Shown piece after piece: positions 10,685 through 20,209 of a stretch of DNA of 64,000 nt. Position numbers and translations under genes: made by a program. Under the pieces are notes generated by a model that was given only the letters and a program-made list of their open reading frames with translations, was not told the origin of the DNA and did not search any database. Each line of letters starts with the position of its first letter. The stretch's first letter is position 1. Origin of the DNA: Simmondsia chinensis (Eukaryota > Streptophyta > Magnoliopsida > Caryophyllales > Simmondsiaceae); NCBI GenBank assembly GCA_018398585.1, contig JAGTTD010000008.1, positions 27,519,208 through 27,583,207 of the forward strand. The letters run 5' to 3'.

Positions 10685-10910
10685 CCCGACAATTTTGAGA
10701 CAGCCCAACGGAATTCCCCATGGACGGAGTCAGAGCGTTCGTCCCTGAGGGCATGGAGGCATTCCCCGAACCAGACCAACAAAAGGAAGGGGATACCGCT
10801 AGGTCAAGAGGCATTCCCGAGGCGCCCCCCCCCCCCCCAACCCCGGGGCTAGCAGCTAGGCTCGCCAAAAAGTTGGAGATAATCTGGTCATTTTCGTCAG
10901 AATCCTCCAT
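10685..10910 (-). pseudogene. Candidate first exon of the antisense gene
   Basis: ATG at 10910 opens an acidic start (EDSDENDQII) and runs to a good donor, CGG|GTAAGA, at 10684. The next acceptor, TTTTTAG, is just before the exon at 10621. The reading frame does not match across this junction as it stands. A run of 14 C (10825-10838) lies inside, and a one-base change in its length would bring the frames together. A TATA-like TTATTTAAAATG lies upstream near 11240 on the minus strand. This could also be only 5' untranslated sequence. Confidence 0.4.
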
Positions 10911-11263
10911 GAGAGGCTCTGACAAGTAGAACCAAACTCGAAAATCTTTAAAGAAAAATAGAGAGAACGTTTAGAAAACTAAAATCACACCAAAAGTTCG
11001 ACAAAATACTAGCAAATTGACCACAAATCACCTTGAAATCGAGACGAAAACCGGGTAGGAGTGAAAAGCGAGAAGGGAGGTGCGCAGAGGCTATGGGGTC
11101 GCAATGAAAAAGAGGGGGTTTTGGGGTTTTAAGAACAGGAGCGGCAGTGGGTGCCCTAAAATCGAAAGTGATAACCCCAAAGTGTGGGGACAGTTCTGCG
11201 TCGCCCAACCACTAAGGGCTCCCAAATACTACAACATTTTAAATAAACCCTGGGCTCAGCCCT

Positions 11264-12400
11264 AACGTTAGTTAGTGGATTTTCCTTAGTTTTGTATATT
11301 GTTTTACTCTTTCCCAGTCTTAACGGCTGGGGGCTTTGTTTAACATTAGTTAGTTAATTTTCCTTAGTTTTGTATATTGTTTTACTCTTTCCCAGCCTTA
11401 ACGGCTGGTGGCTTTGCTTAACGTTAGTTAGTTAATTTTCCTTAGTTTTGTATATTGTTTTACTCCCCCCCTCCAGCCTTAACGACTGAAGGCTTTTGTT
11501 AACGTTAGTTAGTTAATCTTCCTTAGTTTTGTATATTGTTTTACTCTTTCCCAGCCTTAACGGCTGGGGGCTTTGTTTTACGTCAGTTAGTTAATTTTTC
11601 TTAGTTTTGTATATTGTTTTACTCTCCCCAACCTTAACGGCTGAGGGCTTTGCTTAACGTTAGTTAGTTAATTTTTCTTAGTTTTGTATATTGTTTTACT
11701 CTCCCTCGACCTTAACGGCTGGGGGCTTTGCTTAACGTTAGTTAGTTAATTTTCCTTAGTTTTGTATATTGTTTTACTCTTTTCTAGCCTTAACGGCTGG
11801 GGGCTTTGTTTAACATTAGTTAGTTGATTTTCCTTGGTTTTGTATATCGTTTTACTCTTTCCTAGCCTTAACGGTTGGGGGCCTTGTTTAACATTAGTTA
11901 GTTAATTTCCCTTGGTGTTGTATATCCTTTTACTCTTTCCCAGCCTTAGCGGCTGGGGGCTTTGTTTAACATTCGTTAGTTAATTTTCCTTAGTTTTGTA
12001 TATTGTTTTACTCTTTTCCAGCCTTAACGGCTGGGGGACTTTGTTTAACGTTAGTTACTTAATTTTTCTTAGTTTTGTATATTGTTTTACTCTTTCCCAG
12101 CCTTAACGGCAGGGGGCTTTGTTTAACGTTAGTTAATTTTTCTTAGTTTTGTATATTGTTTTACTCTTTCCCAGCCTTAACGGCAGGGGGCTTTGTTTAA
12201 CATTAGTTAGTTAATTTTCCTTAGTTTTGTATATTGTTTCCCAGCCTTAACGGCTGGGGGCTTTGTTTTACGTCAGTTAGTTAATTTTTCTTAGTTTTGT
12301 ATGTTGTTTTACCCTTGACCAGCCCTTACGGCTGGGGGCTTCATTTAGAGTTAGCTAGCTAATTTCCCTTGGTTTCGTATGTTGCTTTATCCTTTCCCGG
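11264..12400 (+). repeat. Tandem array, ~78-bp unit, about 15 copies, hairpin in each
   Basis: Unit spacing 72-81 bp, tracked by the repeated TTTTGTATATTG block. Each unit contains TTAGTTAGTTAATTTTCC and the inverted repeat CCAGCC-TTAA-CGGCTGG. The array lies between the antisense gene and the F-box gene in the 3' untranslated part of the retrotransposon. No coding signal. Confidence 0.95.
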
Positions 12401-12410
12401 CCTCAATGGC

Positions 12411-12838
12411 ACAAGTTCCGCCTAACAATGGAACTAAAGGCAGCTCTCATCAACCGAGAAGCTTTAACGGCACAAGTTCCGCCTAACACTGGAACTAAAG
12501 GCAGCTCTCATCAACCGGGAAGCCTTAACGGTACAAGTTCCGCCTAACACTGGAACTAAAGGCCGCTCTCATCAACCGAGAAGCCCTAACGGTACAAGTT
12601 CCGCCTAACACTGGAACTAAAGGCAACTCTCATCAATCGAGAAGCCTTAACGGTACAAGTTCCGCCTAACATTGGAACTAAAGGCAGCTCTCATCAACCG
12701 AGAAGCCTTAACGGTACAAGCTCCGCCAAATACTGGAACCAAAGGCAGCTCTCGTCAACCAGGAAGCCTCAACAGCGTAAGTTCCGCCAAACATCAGAAC
12801 TGACCGCCACTCTCAACAAGTTTAGAAACGCTTAACAA
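12411..12838 (+). repeat. Tandem array, 61-bp unit, 7 copies
   Basis: ACAAGTTCCGCCTAACACTG recurs at exactly 61-bp steps (12411, 12472, 12533, 12594, 12655, 12716, 12777). The last units are degraded. Each unit ends in GCCTTAACGG, the decamer at the hairpin centre of the neighbouring 78-bp array. Confidence 0.95.
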
Positions 12839-13150
12839 CGAAAACCCCACCTTAACGGGGGGCTAGCAATATCTAATCCTGCCAACGTGGAGCCCCCCTC
12901 CTAGTAAGGGGAAAAAACCACCATACCACAAAAAGCAAAACAACGAACAAAGAATCTTGTAAAATGCTAAGCAAAAAAGCTTAGCGAAAGGCGCCATAGG
13001 AAAAACCATCATACCTTCCAATAAAAGCTAAGAACCATGTTACAATTTACAAACCAAAACCAACAAAATCCAACAGCAACGAAACATGACTAGGCAAGGT
13101 TGTAACAAAGCTAGTACTCATAAAAGCCGAACTCTCACCAAAAGTCTACA
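12839..13150. other. Spacer downstream of the F-box gene
   Basis: No gene seen. One short inverted repeat at about 12845 (CCCCACCTTAACGGGG). It corresponds to the 3' flank of the minus-strand F-box gene. Confidence 0.5.
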
Positions 13151-14301
13151 TCACGTAAAGGCAGCAAAAGGTGCCATAGGATCATCACCACAACGGAATA
13201 AAGATCCCGAATAAGGAAATAGCTGCGCCTGCACCGTACAATGATGGTTCCCTAGGTAAACTATACGACCACGTTGATCTCCATGAAGGGCGCACCGGAA
13301 CATTTGATTATGAGCCGTAATGCCCAAATGATCCCTAGTCACTGTGAAGCTGGTAATCACCGGGTCCCACCTGCCTCGAGGCCATGGTAACCGCACGTGT
13401 AAACGAAAGCGTCTCTCCCAAGAAGAAGAGTCTTCTGGACGAGACAGCGTCCACACAGTGAACACCGGGCTTCGCAATGTAACCAAGCAAAGAACAGGAA
13501 GATCCGTTGAGGTCTCCCACCACTTAGAAAGCTTGGCATCCCGGCAGGCAAAAAGGTTTTCACAAACTGAGTCTGGAAACAACATTCTACTAGAAGTGCC
13601 GGCGGCAGTATCCCAGCGGACTATATAAGGGTAGGCTTGAGCGTCACCTAAGTAATGTCCCCAATCCGATAGAAAGTATAGCTCTCCGTCCAAACAAACA
13701 TGGTCTATAAGGGAGACATTCCTAGGACCCACGTCCAAACTTCCCCAAAAGTTCCAATTACCTTCCCAAAAGTACATATGATACACACTAGGCCAAGGCC
13801 CCCAGTAAGATTGAGACAAATCAAGCACCAGCAGGTAAAGATAAAAACCAAAGTCCATGGTCATATCAAAACACCCGAACACCAGGTTTAAAGGGGAATC
13901 TGCATAGCCCATAGAAACCCCGTCGGGAAGAGGAACCATTTGACGTATTCCCATTGCCAGATTACAAACAAATAACCAAGAAAGGTTATAGTCATGGCAT
14001 AACAACAAACCACCGGCAACACCCAACACACGAATATTATCAGTCAAAATCTCCAGTACCTCAACAAGAACAACAGGAGAAAAATCCCCTGAAAAAGAAA
14101 AAGCCTCCAAGTCGTCACGGCGTGCATCAGTCTCAGGCTGCAAAAAGAATCCGTGCGCCGTACGGTCAAGGAGTAGAAGGACTGCCGCCTAATGAAATCA
14201 TAGTTGAACAACAAATTACGGGCGAAAGACGACACATAGGAAAACCTTAGAATTGATTTGAGAGGAAGACGCAACCAAATTTCACAAGTAACATCATCCA
14301 T
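13151..14301 (-). pseudogene. Captured F-box gene, antisense in the retrotransposon, frameshifted
   Basis: ATG at 14301, TGA at 13151. Residues 1-45 are an F-box: TCEIWLRLPLKSILRF with the usual LPxKSxxRF core, then a decayed Trp/Leu patch and DFIRR. After a one-base loss in a run of A (14142-14146 on the plus strand) the reading continues for about 330 codons. This part has VLGVAGGLLLCHDY, LFVCNLAMG and repeated W/Y/G strands typical of plant F-box-associated beta-rich domains. F-box proteins link targets to SCF ubiquitin ligases through SKP1; the target cannot be read. The total of ~380 residues is normal for the family. Its place between the arrays and the 3' LTR, in reverse orientation and with its own TATA box, points to gene capture. 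Known Tat proteins do not explain it. Confidence 0.8.
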
Positions 14302-14420
14302 GGTGAAGGAAAGAAACAAGCAAAAACAAAAATTCAAGAGACCCTTTTAGTTAAAACCCCCACAACAACGCACCACTTGGACCACGGAATCTGTGAAGTA
14401 CTGGTCCCCACATGCAAAGG

Positions 14421-14430
14421 TATTTATAGC
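14421..14430 (-). promoter_or_regulatory. TATA box upstream of the F-box gene
   Basis: Reads GCTATAAATA on the minus strand, about 120 bp before the F-box ATG and only 52 bp inside the 3' LTR border. It suggests the gene was copied with at least part of its promoter. Confidence 0.55.
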
Positions 14431-14465
14431 AAAATATTTTGGGATAAAAAGTGCCTTTTTTTCCC

Positions 14466-14481
14466 AAAGTGGGAGGCTAAC
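14466..14481 (+). other. Polypurine tract of the Tat element
   Basis: AAAGTGGGAGGCTAAC directly before the 3' LTR. It is purine-rich but interrupted, and sits at the position where plus-strand DNA synthesis would start. Confidence 0.55.
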
Positions 14482-14765
14482 TGTTAAGGAAGGACCCTAT
14501 TTACTGGGATTACCGCCAACCCTGGCGGAGCCTCTACCCTGGCGGAGCCCCTGCCCCTACCCTGGCGGTGCCCCTACCCTGGCGGTGCTCCCTGCCTTGA
14601 CAGCACTCACTCACAACCACACCCAAACTTTCCCTTTCTTTGCCACCTAAACTTCAAGGAAGCTCCTCCCCCCAATCACTATAAATACAACCTCAGCTAC
14701 CACAGTAAAGGGGACTTGAACTCGATCCTCCCTTAAAAAGTATCTAACCAAAAATCCCCGAAACA
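14482..14765 (+). repeat. 3' LTR of the Tat element
   Basis: 284 bp with intact TGTTAAGG start and CCCCGAAACA end. It holds four units of the CCTGGCGG repeat and the same TATAAATA. It is followed by the target duplication TATAT and 75 bp of hAT right end. Confidence 0.92.
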
Positions 14766-14853
14766 TATATATACCTTCTAAAATTTATTTTAAAATTCAG
14801 GGGGGGCCTTAAGCCCCCCCTCACCCGAACGTGGATCCGCCGCTGCTACCACC

Positions 14854-15370
14854 ATAGTCCACCTTGTCTAACACGTACGTTCACCCCCTTTGATCACCAT
14901 GGCTAATCCGCAATTTTAAGGCTGTTTATTATACATTGTTGTTGCTTGGCATTACCATGATCAAACTCTACTACCATGACTAACCAACACTGCCACCGAT
15001 TATTATTGGTTGATTCACATTCTTCCTTCTTTGTTATTATCGTAGCTAAGGTATTTTTAAATACAAACATCCAAACAATCTATTTCTCTAAAAAGTTTTT
15101 ATGGATTTTATAGCCAACCATTATACCGTAGAACGATACTCATATTAATTATATAGATATTGTTAAAACAGATAATTAAGTTGAAGCCAAATGAACCAAA
15201 TGCACTCTTAGTCGTTTATTTGATGACCATTAACATCATGTAAAATTTAAAAATTTAGTGACCAATTTCGTTACAATATAAAATACAAGGGGCTAGTTCG
15301 AATGAAAAGAAGATGAGGGATTAATATAAACAAACCAATAAACTTTCTAAACAATCTTTAATAAAGAATA
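14854..15370. other. No gene seen
   Basis: Unique-looking AT-rich flank to the right of the hAT element. Like the left flank at ~1100-1236 it is rich in ACCA/CACC triplets, consistent with one continuous older sequence split by the hAT insertion. Confidence 0.5.
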
Positions 15371-15388
15371 AGATAAGGAGCCATTTTG

Positions 15389-15555
15389 TTTTTTTTTTTT
15401 TTTAAATGATGGTAAAGCCATGGGAAGGGGGGAGGGGATAAACCTCTTAAAGTCCTCATTAAAGAGGACACTACTTTGAGCTTTCTGGGATTCGATCCCG
15501 GATCACCTCGTTGGCACCCGGCGATCAGGACCACTCGACTATGTCCCTAAGGGAC
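15389..15555 (-). mobile_element. tRNA-derived SINE with poly(A) tail
   Basis: About 167 bp on the minus strand. The A-box-like TAGTCGAGTGGT and B-box-like GATCGAATCCC lie near its 5' end, and a poly(A) tail (T run at 15387-15403 on the plus strand) closes the 3' end. Target duplications AGATAAGGAGCC..TTG lie at 15371-15388 and 15556-15572. No coding capacity. Confidence 0.8.
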
Positions 15556-15572
15556 AGATAAGGAGCCAATTG

Positions 15573-17609
15573 AACAAACTTAAGACATTGGAGACTAATG
15601 GTGTAAATACATAATTTTGAGTGCATTAGACATGTAACTAAAAAATATTATTAAGACGCGGAAGATTAATAGGCTAATCTCCGTAGTATTAACTGATTTT
15701 AGAACAAATCCTTCTTGAATTTATTCATAAATTTAGCTCGTTGAATTGTCTCTATACTCCAAAAAATGTCAAACCCAAAAACTCTGAGGGATCTAGTAAG
15801 ACACTTGAATCTTGGGTCTATATGGATCATATTTTAAGTGAAGAAATTTTCAAGAAAATGATACACCTAACTCGATGATCAGTCGAGGTACTGATAAATT
15901 AATCAATATATCTTAACAACTCAGAATCTTTTTCACATGGGGGAAAATAAGTGCTTAAATAGGAATTTAGAAAGATAAGTAACTCAATGATAAGTCGAGA
16001 TACCCATAAAGTGAACAAGATATGACATGTAGTAAGAAAATTTTGTTCACATGGGAAAAAAAATTAAGGCTTGAGATGGGAAAACGCAGAACATGTACAA
16101 AATTGATAATATTGGGAGAAAAAGTGGCTCACAATTCATGATGGCAACACATATCATTTTCTCTAGGCCCCACTTCTAGTTTGGCACTTCACCACTTAAT
16201 TTTTATTTTCTCTTCCCCTAATATTTGTCCCTTCATTTAACTTTTTAGAAAATAGGTAATGTTATCGTTATTGTAAAATTGTTAATGTCAAATAAAATAT
16301 TATAATTTTTAAGATAATTTTATGACACACATTTTTTGTAAGTCACATCATTGATCTAGTAATGACAATTTTTTTCCTGACAATAACAACTCCCTAAAAA
16401 AAATATCATTTCGATATTATGAGGTTTAAGTATTTATTTCTAATGTGTTTTGACATGCTAAGGTATAAAATTAGATATTTTAAGTGTGAATATTTTATTA
16501 TCTAGGTCCATATGTTATAGTTCGATGGATTTCTGTAAGAATTATTTTAGACCAAAAATAATAAAGAAATGAGTATATATCACATGATTAGGATGATATA
16601 TATAAACTAGATTCAGCAATAGTTCAGCTAATTATGAAATAAATTTATCAGATTTTAATATAAGCTACCTTTACATTGTCGTAGTCATGTGTCAAGTCAC
16701 CATTTTCTAGCAAACAATAAACACATTCTCATGTAAAGCGTCATATTGTCGAAATTATATTACTTTATCATTTTTCAATAAAAATCTTACAAATTTCTGA
16801 GTTACCCATCTAATTTATAAATTTTTTGAATTTAAAGATATAGATAAGTGAGATTTTTAGAGCTTTCATTATATACTTTAACCTAGTTTATAAATGATTA
16901 AATTTCAAAGCACCTAAGCAAATAAATTTCCAAATTTTTATATTGAACTATTTTGAAAATTATCACACTGGAACTGTGATAATGAAGAGATTGATGTATA
17001 TGCCTAGTAACTACTTCCCATTCGATGCGGTCGGCCATTAAACTTATATGTTTCCAAATTCCTACTCACAACTCCAATTTGAGGTACTTCACTAAACTTA
17101 CATGTAAATTTCATTAAACCTTGTATGTGAGTCTTATTTATGAGCACCCCCTCCTCCCCTACTCATCCAAATGAGTTCTTCGATCAACTGAGGTTGATAC
17201 ATAATTACTTGGAGATGCTTTTGGTTCCAACTACAGTTATCCCCTTGCCTCGAGTAAGATCTTTTCTTTGGGACCCTCAATGCATCAAGCAAAGTCCCGA
17301 ACCTGCGTAGGAAGTTTGCATGTAACAGCAATATATAAAACCAAGTGAAATCTCATTCCAAGTATCATTAATATTAGATCAACTTATTACACTTTATTAG
17401 TTATCTACAGTTACATAGAAGGAACGTGACATAATTGTTGTATGGGACGCAAGTAAAAAGCACCCAACCATCCTCAAAGGTCAGCTTCAAGTGATAAAAA
17501 ACTATATGCATATAGTATGACACCAAATTAAAGGACGGTGAAAAGAAATAACAATGTGAGATTGATATAAGGAGGAAAAAGTTAGTGCGAAAATATAGAT
17601 GCTACATGT
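15573..17609. other. No gene seen in 2 kb
   Basis: AT-rich sequence without open frames that resemble proteins, without clear terminal repeats and without tandem structure visible by eye. Confidence 0.5.
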
Positions 17610-18803
17610 TCATGCAGCCCCGCCTTCGTATTTGGCGGATAGCTAGGCGGGAGGGTCTTGGGGAGCTGGCTAAGATGGCGAGAAGGGAGACGCGCGACAG
17701 AAGGCTGAGGAGTTAGAGTTTAACATTATTTAGGATAGCTTAAATTAGTTATTTATCTTTGTATATTTTAGTCCTTTATTTTAGTAAGAACACACGTATT
17801 ACTAGATGAAGCACACGGATGACGATATCAACGGTTGATCTTATTTAGGGATTTAGGCTCCTTTTTTTTAGGGGAAAAATCACATTCTAGGAAGTGGTTT
17901 TTCCCTTTTCCTTTGTTTGGCGCAAGTTTTGTGACGGAAAAGGTTTTCCGAAAGAATAACATTTTCCCTCAAATGGGGACAAATGACTTCCCTTTTAAAA
18001 GAAGGGAAGTCATGGTTCCTAATGATCCAAAAATATAATTCCGACAATATATAAGTATTATCATTAGAATTTTTGCTAATAAATGCTAACGCAGCATATG
18101 ATTTCGGTCATATTTAGGTAGTTTATATCAATATACGATGAACTTTTTATCGTAATTTGCTAAAAATATTGACATAACTTGTAAATATTATTGTAATGAT
18201 GCATTATATTAGCACTTTTATATTTGGTTAGATTAATTTATCAAATTTTGATATATGGCACTTGAGTGATAAAATATTCAACTTCAAGGTACGTCATTGT
18301 ATATATTCAAATGTTAGGATAGGTAATAAATGCTCAAACCTCAGGGTATTTTAGTAATAATTCCACAACTACACAAAGTTTAGATAATTTTGAATATGTT
18401 GTAGTGGTACTTATATTGTTCTATAACTGGGTATAAGCTAATTGTTAGAAGATTATTATTTTAAAACAAACAAGGAATATCAAAATATGAAAGCATGTTT
18501 TTCCGTTGAAACAAACAACAGAAAACCAAAATGGGAATAGTATTTTCCATGGAAAACCTTTTCCAAAGGAAAACGTTTTCCGGGGGAAGAGTATTTCCCT
18601 TGAAACAAACGGAGCCTTAACTTAACATTTGAATTAATTTGAGTCTAATAAAGAAAGCTCATTTATTTAAAGAGGGGGATAGTTAGGGTTTAGTCATTCT
18701 ATCTAGATTATTTTTGAGTTATTTTATTGATTGTTAATAAAGTTAAAGGGAAGGTTGTTGAATTCTTCCCTTTTCCCTAATTCCCACTTTACGCGCTGCA
18801 TCA
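17610..18803 (+). repeat. 5' LTR with MITE insertion
   Basis: Starts TCATGCAGCCCCGCC and ends GCTGCATCA, giving extended inverted LTR ends (TGATGCAGC..GCTGCATCA in the family). Removing 17856-18616 and one TTA leaves ~430 bp, alignable with 19640-20138. Confidence 0.82.
17856..18616 (+). mobile_element. Tourist-like (PIF/Harbinger) MITE
   Basis: 761 bp with GGCTCC at one end and GGAGCC at the other. The right end read inward is GGCTCCGTTTGTTTC, and the left end is a mutated match. It is flanked by TTA on both sides (17853-17855 and 18617-18619), the 3-bp duplication of PIF/Harbinger elements. The sister LTR at 19640 lacks it at the equivalent point (GGATTTAATTTAAA), so it entered after the retroelement. 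No transposase. Confidence 0.8.
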
Positions 18804-18805
18804 AT

Positions 18806-18817
18806 TGGTATCAGATC
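18806..18817 (+). other. Primer binding site, initiator tRNA-Met type
   Basis: TGGTATCAGATC begins 2 bp after the LTR. It matches the usual TGGTATCAGAGC form except for one base. Confidence 0.75.
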
Positions 18818-19639
18818 TTATAACGACTTCTGAGATAGGCTGTGAGCAACAGAGATACACTGCTGTCGGAGACGTATGTGAGTGAGACTTTCAATGGCAG
18901 ACAACAAGGAGGTTTGAGGAGATAGAGGAGAAATTCTAGTGAATCGAGCGTTGTTTGATTCAATTGCGGGCGAATCCCGAGTAGGTGCTAGGAACCTAGC
19001 CCCAACGCCCACCAACAGGGGGTGATGAGGAGGGTATGGATGAGCAACCTCAAAACCCAACCAGTGAGGGTTGGTGGGGAAGAAACGGATGATGAACCCA
19101 TCCACGACTTTTCATCTCAACCAATCTTTGATGAGCCCATCTATGATGATGAGATACTTGAGGGTATTGAGATCCTATCTCCACCACCATTGATAATCCC
19201 ACTAAAACCAACCTTGCCTACATCCACACAACACCACTGTCCCAACCAAAACAGACAACATTAGCTCCACAAAAAAAATTATCCACTCAACCCCCATCAC
19301 GAGCACCAACTAATTACAAGCCCACATTGAAGTGCTCTACTACGACCCAAAATAGATCTCTTGAATTTTCTCCATTGCCATCACCAACCACCTTCAAGAC
19401 TAAGCAGCCGAAATTAAGGGCGAATTCTCTTCAAGCCGAGGAAGATAATGCAATAAATATCTTGGGTAGATGAGCTACAATCCATGTCCCTGTGGGTGGG
19501 GTTTGCTATCCACATTTAGGTGAGCTTGGCGAGCTGGAGCTTGGTAGAAGGGAAAACAAGCGTGGATATAGCTTGGCGGAAATAACCCGTATGATCCGTC
19601 AACGAATTTGAGGATGAATTCTCTCCAACCTGGAGAGAA
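18818..19639 (+). pseudogene. Reduced inner region of the non-autonomous element
   Basis: Shares its first ~120 bp with the gag start of the element at 28.9 kb. A Pro/Thr/Ser-rich, much interrupted stretch follows with no recognisable domain; the longest open piece is 80 codons at 19022-19264. It ends in a possible polypurine tract CTGGAGAGAA just before the 3' LTR. No enzyme motifs are present. Confidence 0.55.
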
Positions 19640-20209
19640 TGATGAAGCCCCACCTTTGTATTTGGCGGATAGCTTGGCGAAAGGGTCTTGGCAAGCTGGC
19701 TAAGATGGCGAGAAGGGAGACGCACGGTAGAAGGTTGAGGAGTTAAGTTTAACATTAATTAGGATAGCTTAAATTAGTTATTTATCTTTGTATATTTTAG
19801 TATTTTATTTTAGTAAGATCACACGGATTACTAGATGAAGCACACATATGACGATCTCAACCGTTGATCTTAATTACGGATTTAATTTAAAATTTGTATT
19901 AATTTGAGTTTAGTTAGAAAAGCTCATCTGTTTAAAGAGGGGGATAGTTAGGGTTTTAGTCATCCTATTTCTAGATTATTTTTATGAGTTATTGGGTTCT
20001 TTCTATTATCAAATGTGAGAATTAGAATTAAATTTATTTTCCTCTTTTATTTTATTGATTATTAATTATTAATAAAATTAAAGGGAAGGCTGTTGAATCC
20101 TTTCCGTTTCCCTAATTCCCAATTTGCGCGTTGCATTAGTTAATAACATTAACGGGAAAACTGTTGAATCCTTCCGGTTTCCCTAATTCCTGCTTGATAT
20201 GCTGCATTA
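19640..20209 (+). repeat. 3' LTR with duplicated end
   Basis: Starts TGATGAAGCCCC. The LTR proper ends GTTGCATTA at 20138. The last ~70 bp are then repeated with changes (20139-20209), ending GCTGCATTA. This copy keeps the empty site for the MITE found in the 5' LTR. Confidence 0.8.

Larger units (their letters stand above)
2308..14765 (+). mobile_element. Tat-type Ty3/gypsy LTR retrotransposon, 12.46 kb
   Basis: Complete but dead element. Its LTRs are at 2308-2568 and 14482-14765, and the 5-bp target duplication TATAT is at 2303-2307 and 14766-14770. The order is LTR, primer site, gag-protease, RT, RNase H, second RNase H, integrase, then 6.8 kb of non-pol sequence to the 3' LTR. The Tat assignment rests on the second (archaeal-type) RNase H, the integrase placed after it, and the long 3' region with an antisense gene. 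The LTRs differ at roughly 5% of aligned bases by eye, so the insertion is not recent. Gag-pol carries several stops and at least two frameshifts. It lies within a hAT element, and a second decayed copy of the family is at 50862-53891. Confidence 0.9.
1237..14845 (-). mobile_element. hAT DNA transposon carrying a nested retrotransposon
   Basis: The left end CAGCGGCGGATCCA (1237-1250) is an exact reverse complement of the right end (14832-14845). The flanking 8-mers CTTCCACC (1229-1236) and CTACCACC (14846-14853) match at 7 of 8 positions, as expected for a hAT target duplication. Removing the retrotransposon at 2308-14765 and its 5-bp duplication leaves about 1.15 kb, too short for an autonomous hAT. 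Only a C-terminal scrap of transposase remains (1509-1724), so this is a deletion derivative. Immediately inside the ends are G/C-rich stretches (GTAGGGGGACTTAAA on the left, CTTAAGCCCCCCC on the right). Confidence 0.85.
17610..20209 (+). mobile_element. Non-autonomous Ty3/gypsy-type element
   Basis: LTRs at 17610-18803 (enlarged by a MITE) and 19640-20209 enclose only about 836 bp. The primer site matches initiator tRNA-Met. The inner sequence begins like the larger gypsy element at 28.9 kb (TGAGCAACA, GGAGACGT, GAGGAGATgGAGGAGA). It ends with an AATTTGAGGATGAATTCTC motif typical of the pol 3' end of chromovirus-type gypsy elements. RT, RNase H and integrase are absent, so it needed help from a relative. 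Flanking 5-mers CATGT and CTAGT match at only 3 of 5 positions, so the target duplication is uncertain. Confidence 0.78.

Noticed and set aside
13344..14250. Plus-strand open frames of 94 and 98 codons
   Set aside because: Shadows of the minus-strand F-box gene, with no family resemblance.
17835..18038. 67-codon open frame at the MITE left end
   Set aside because: It spans the junction of LTR and MITE and follows A/T-rich simple sequence.
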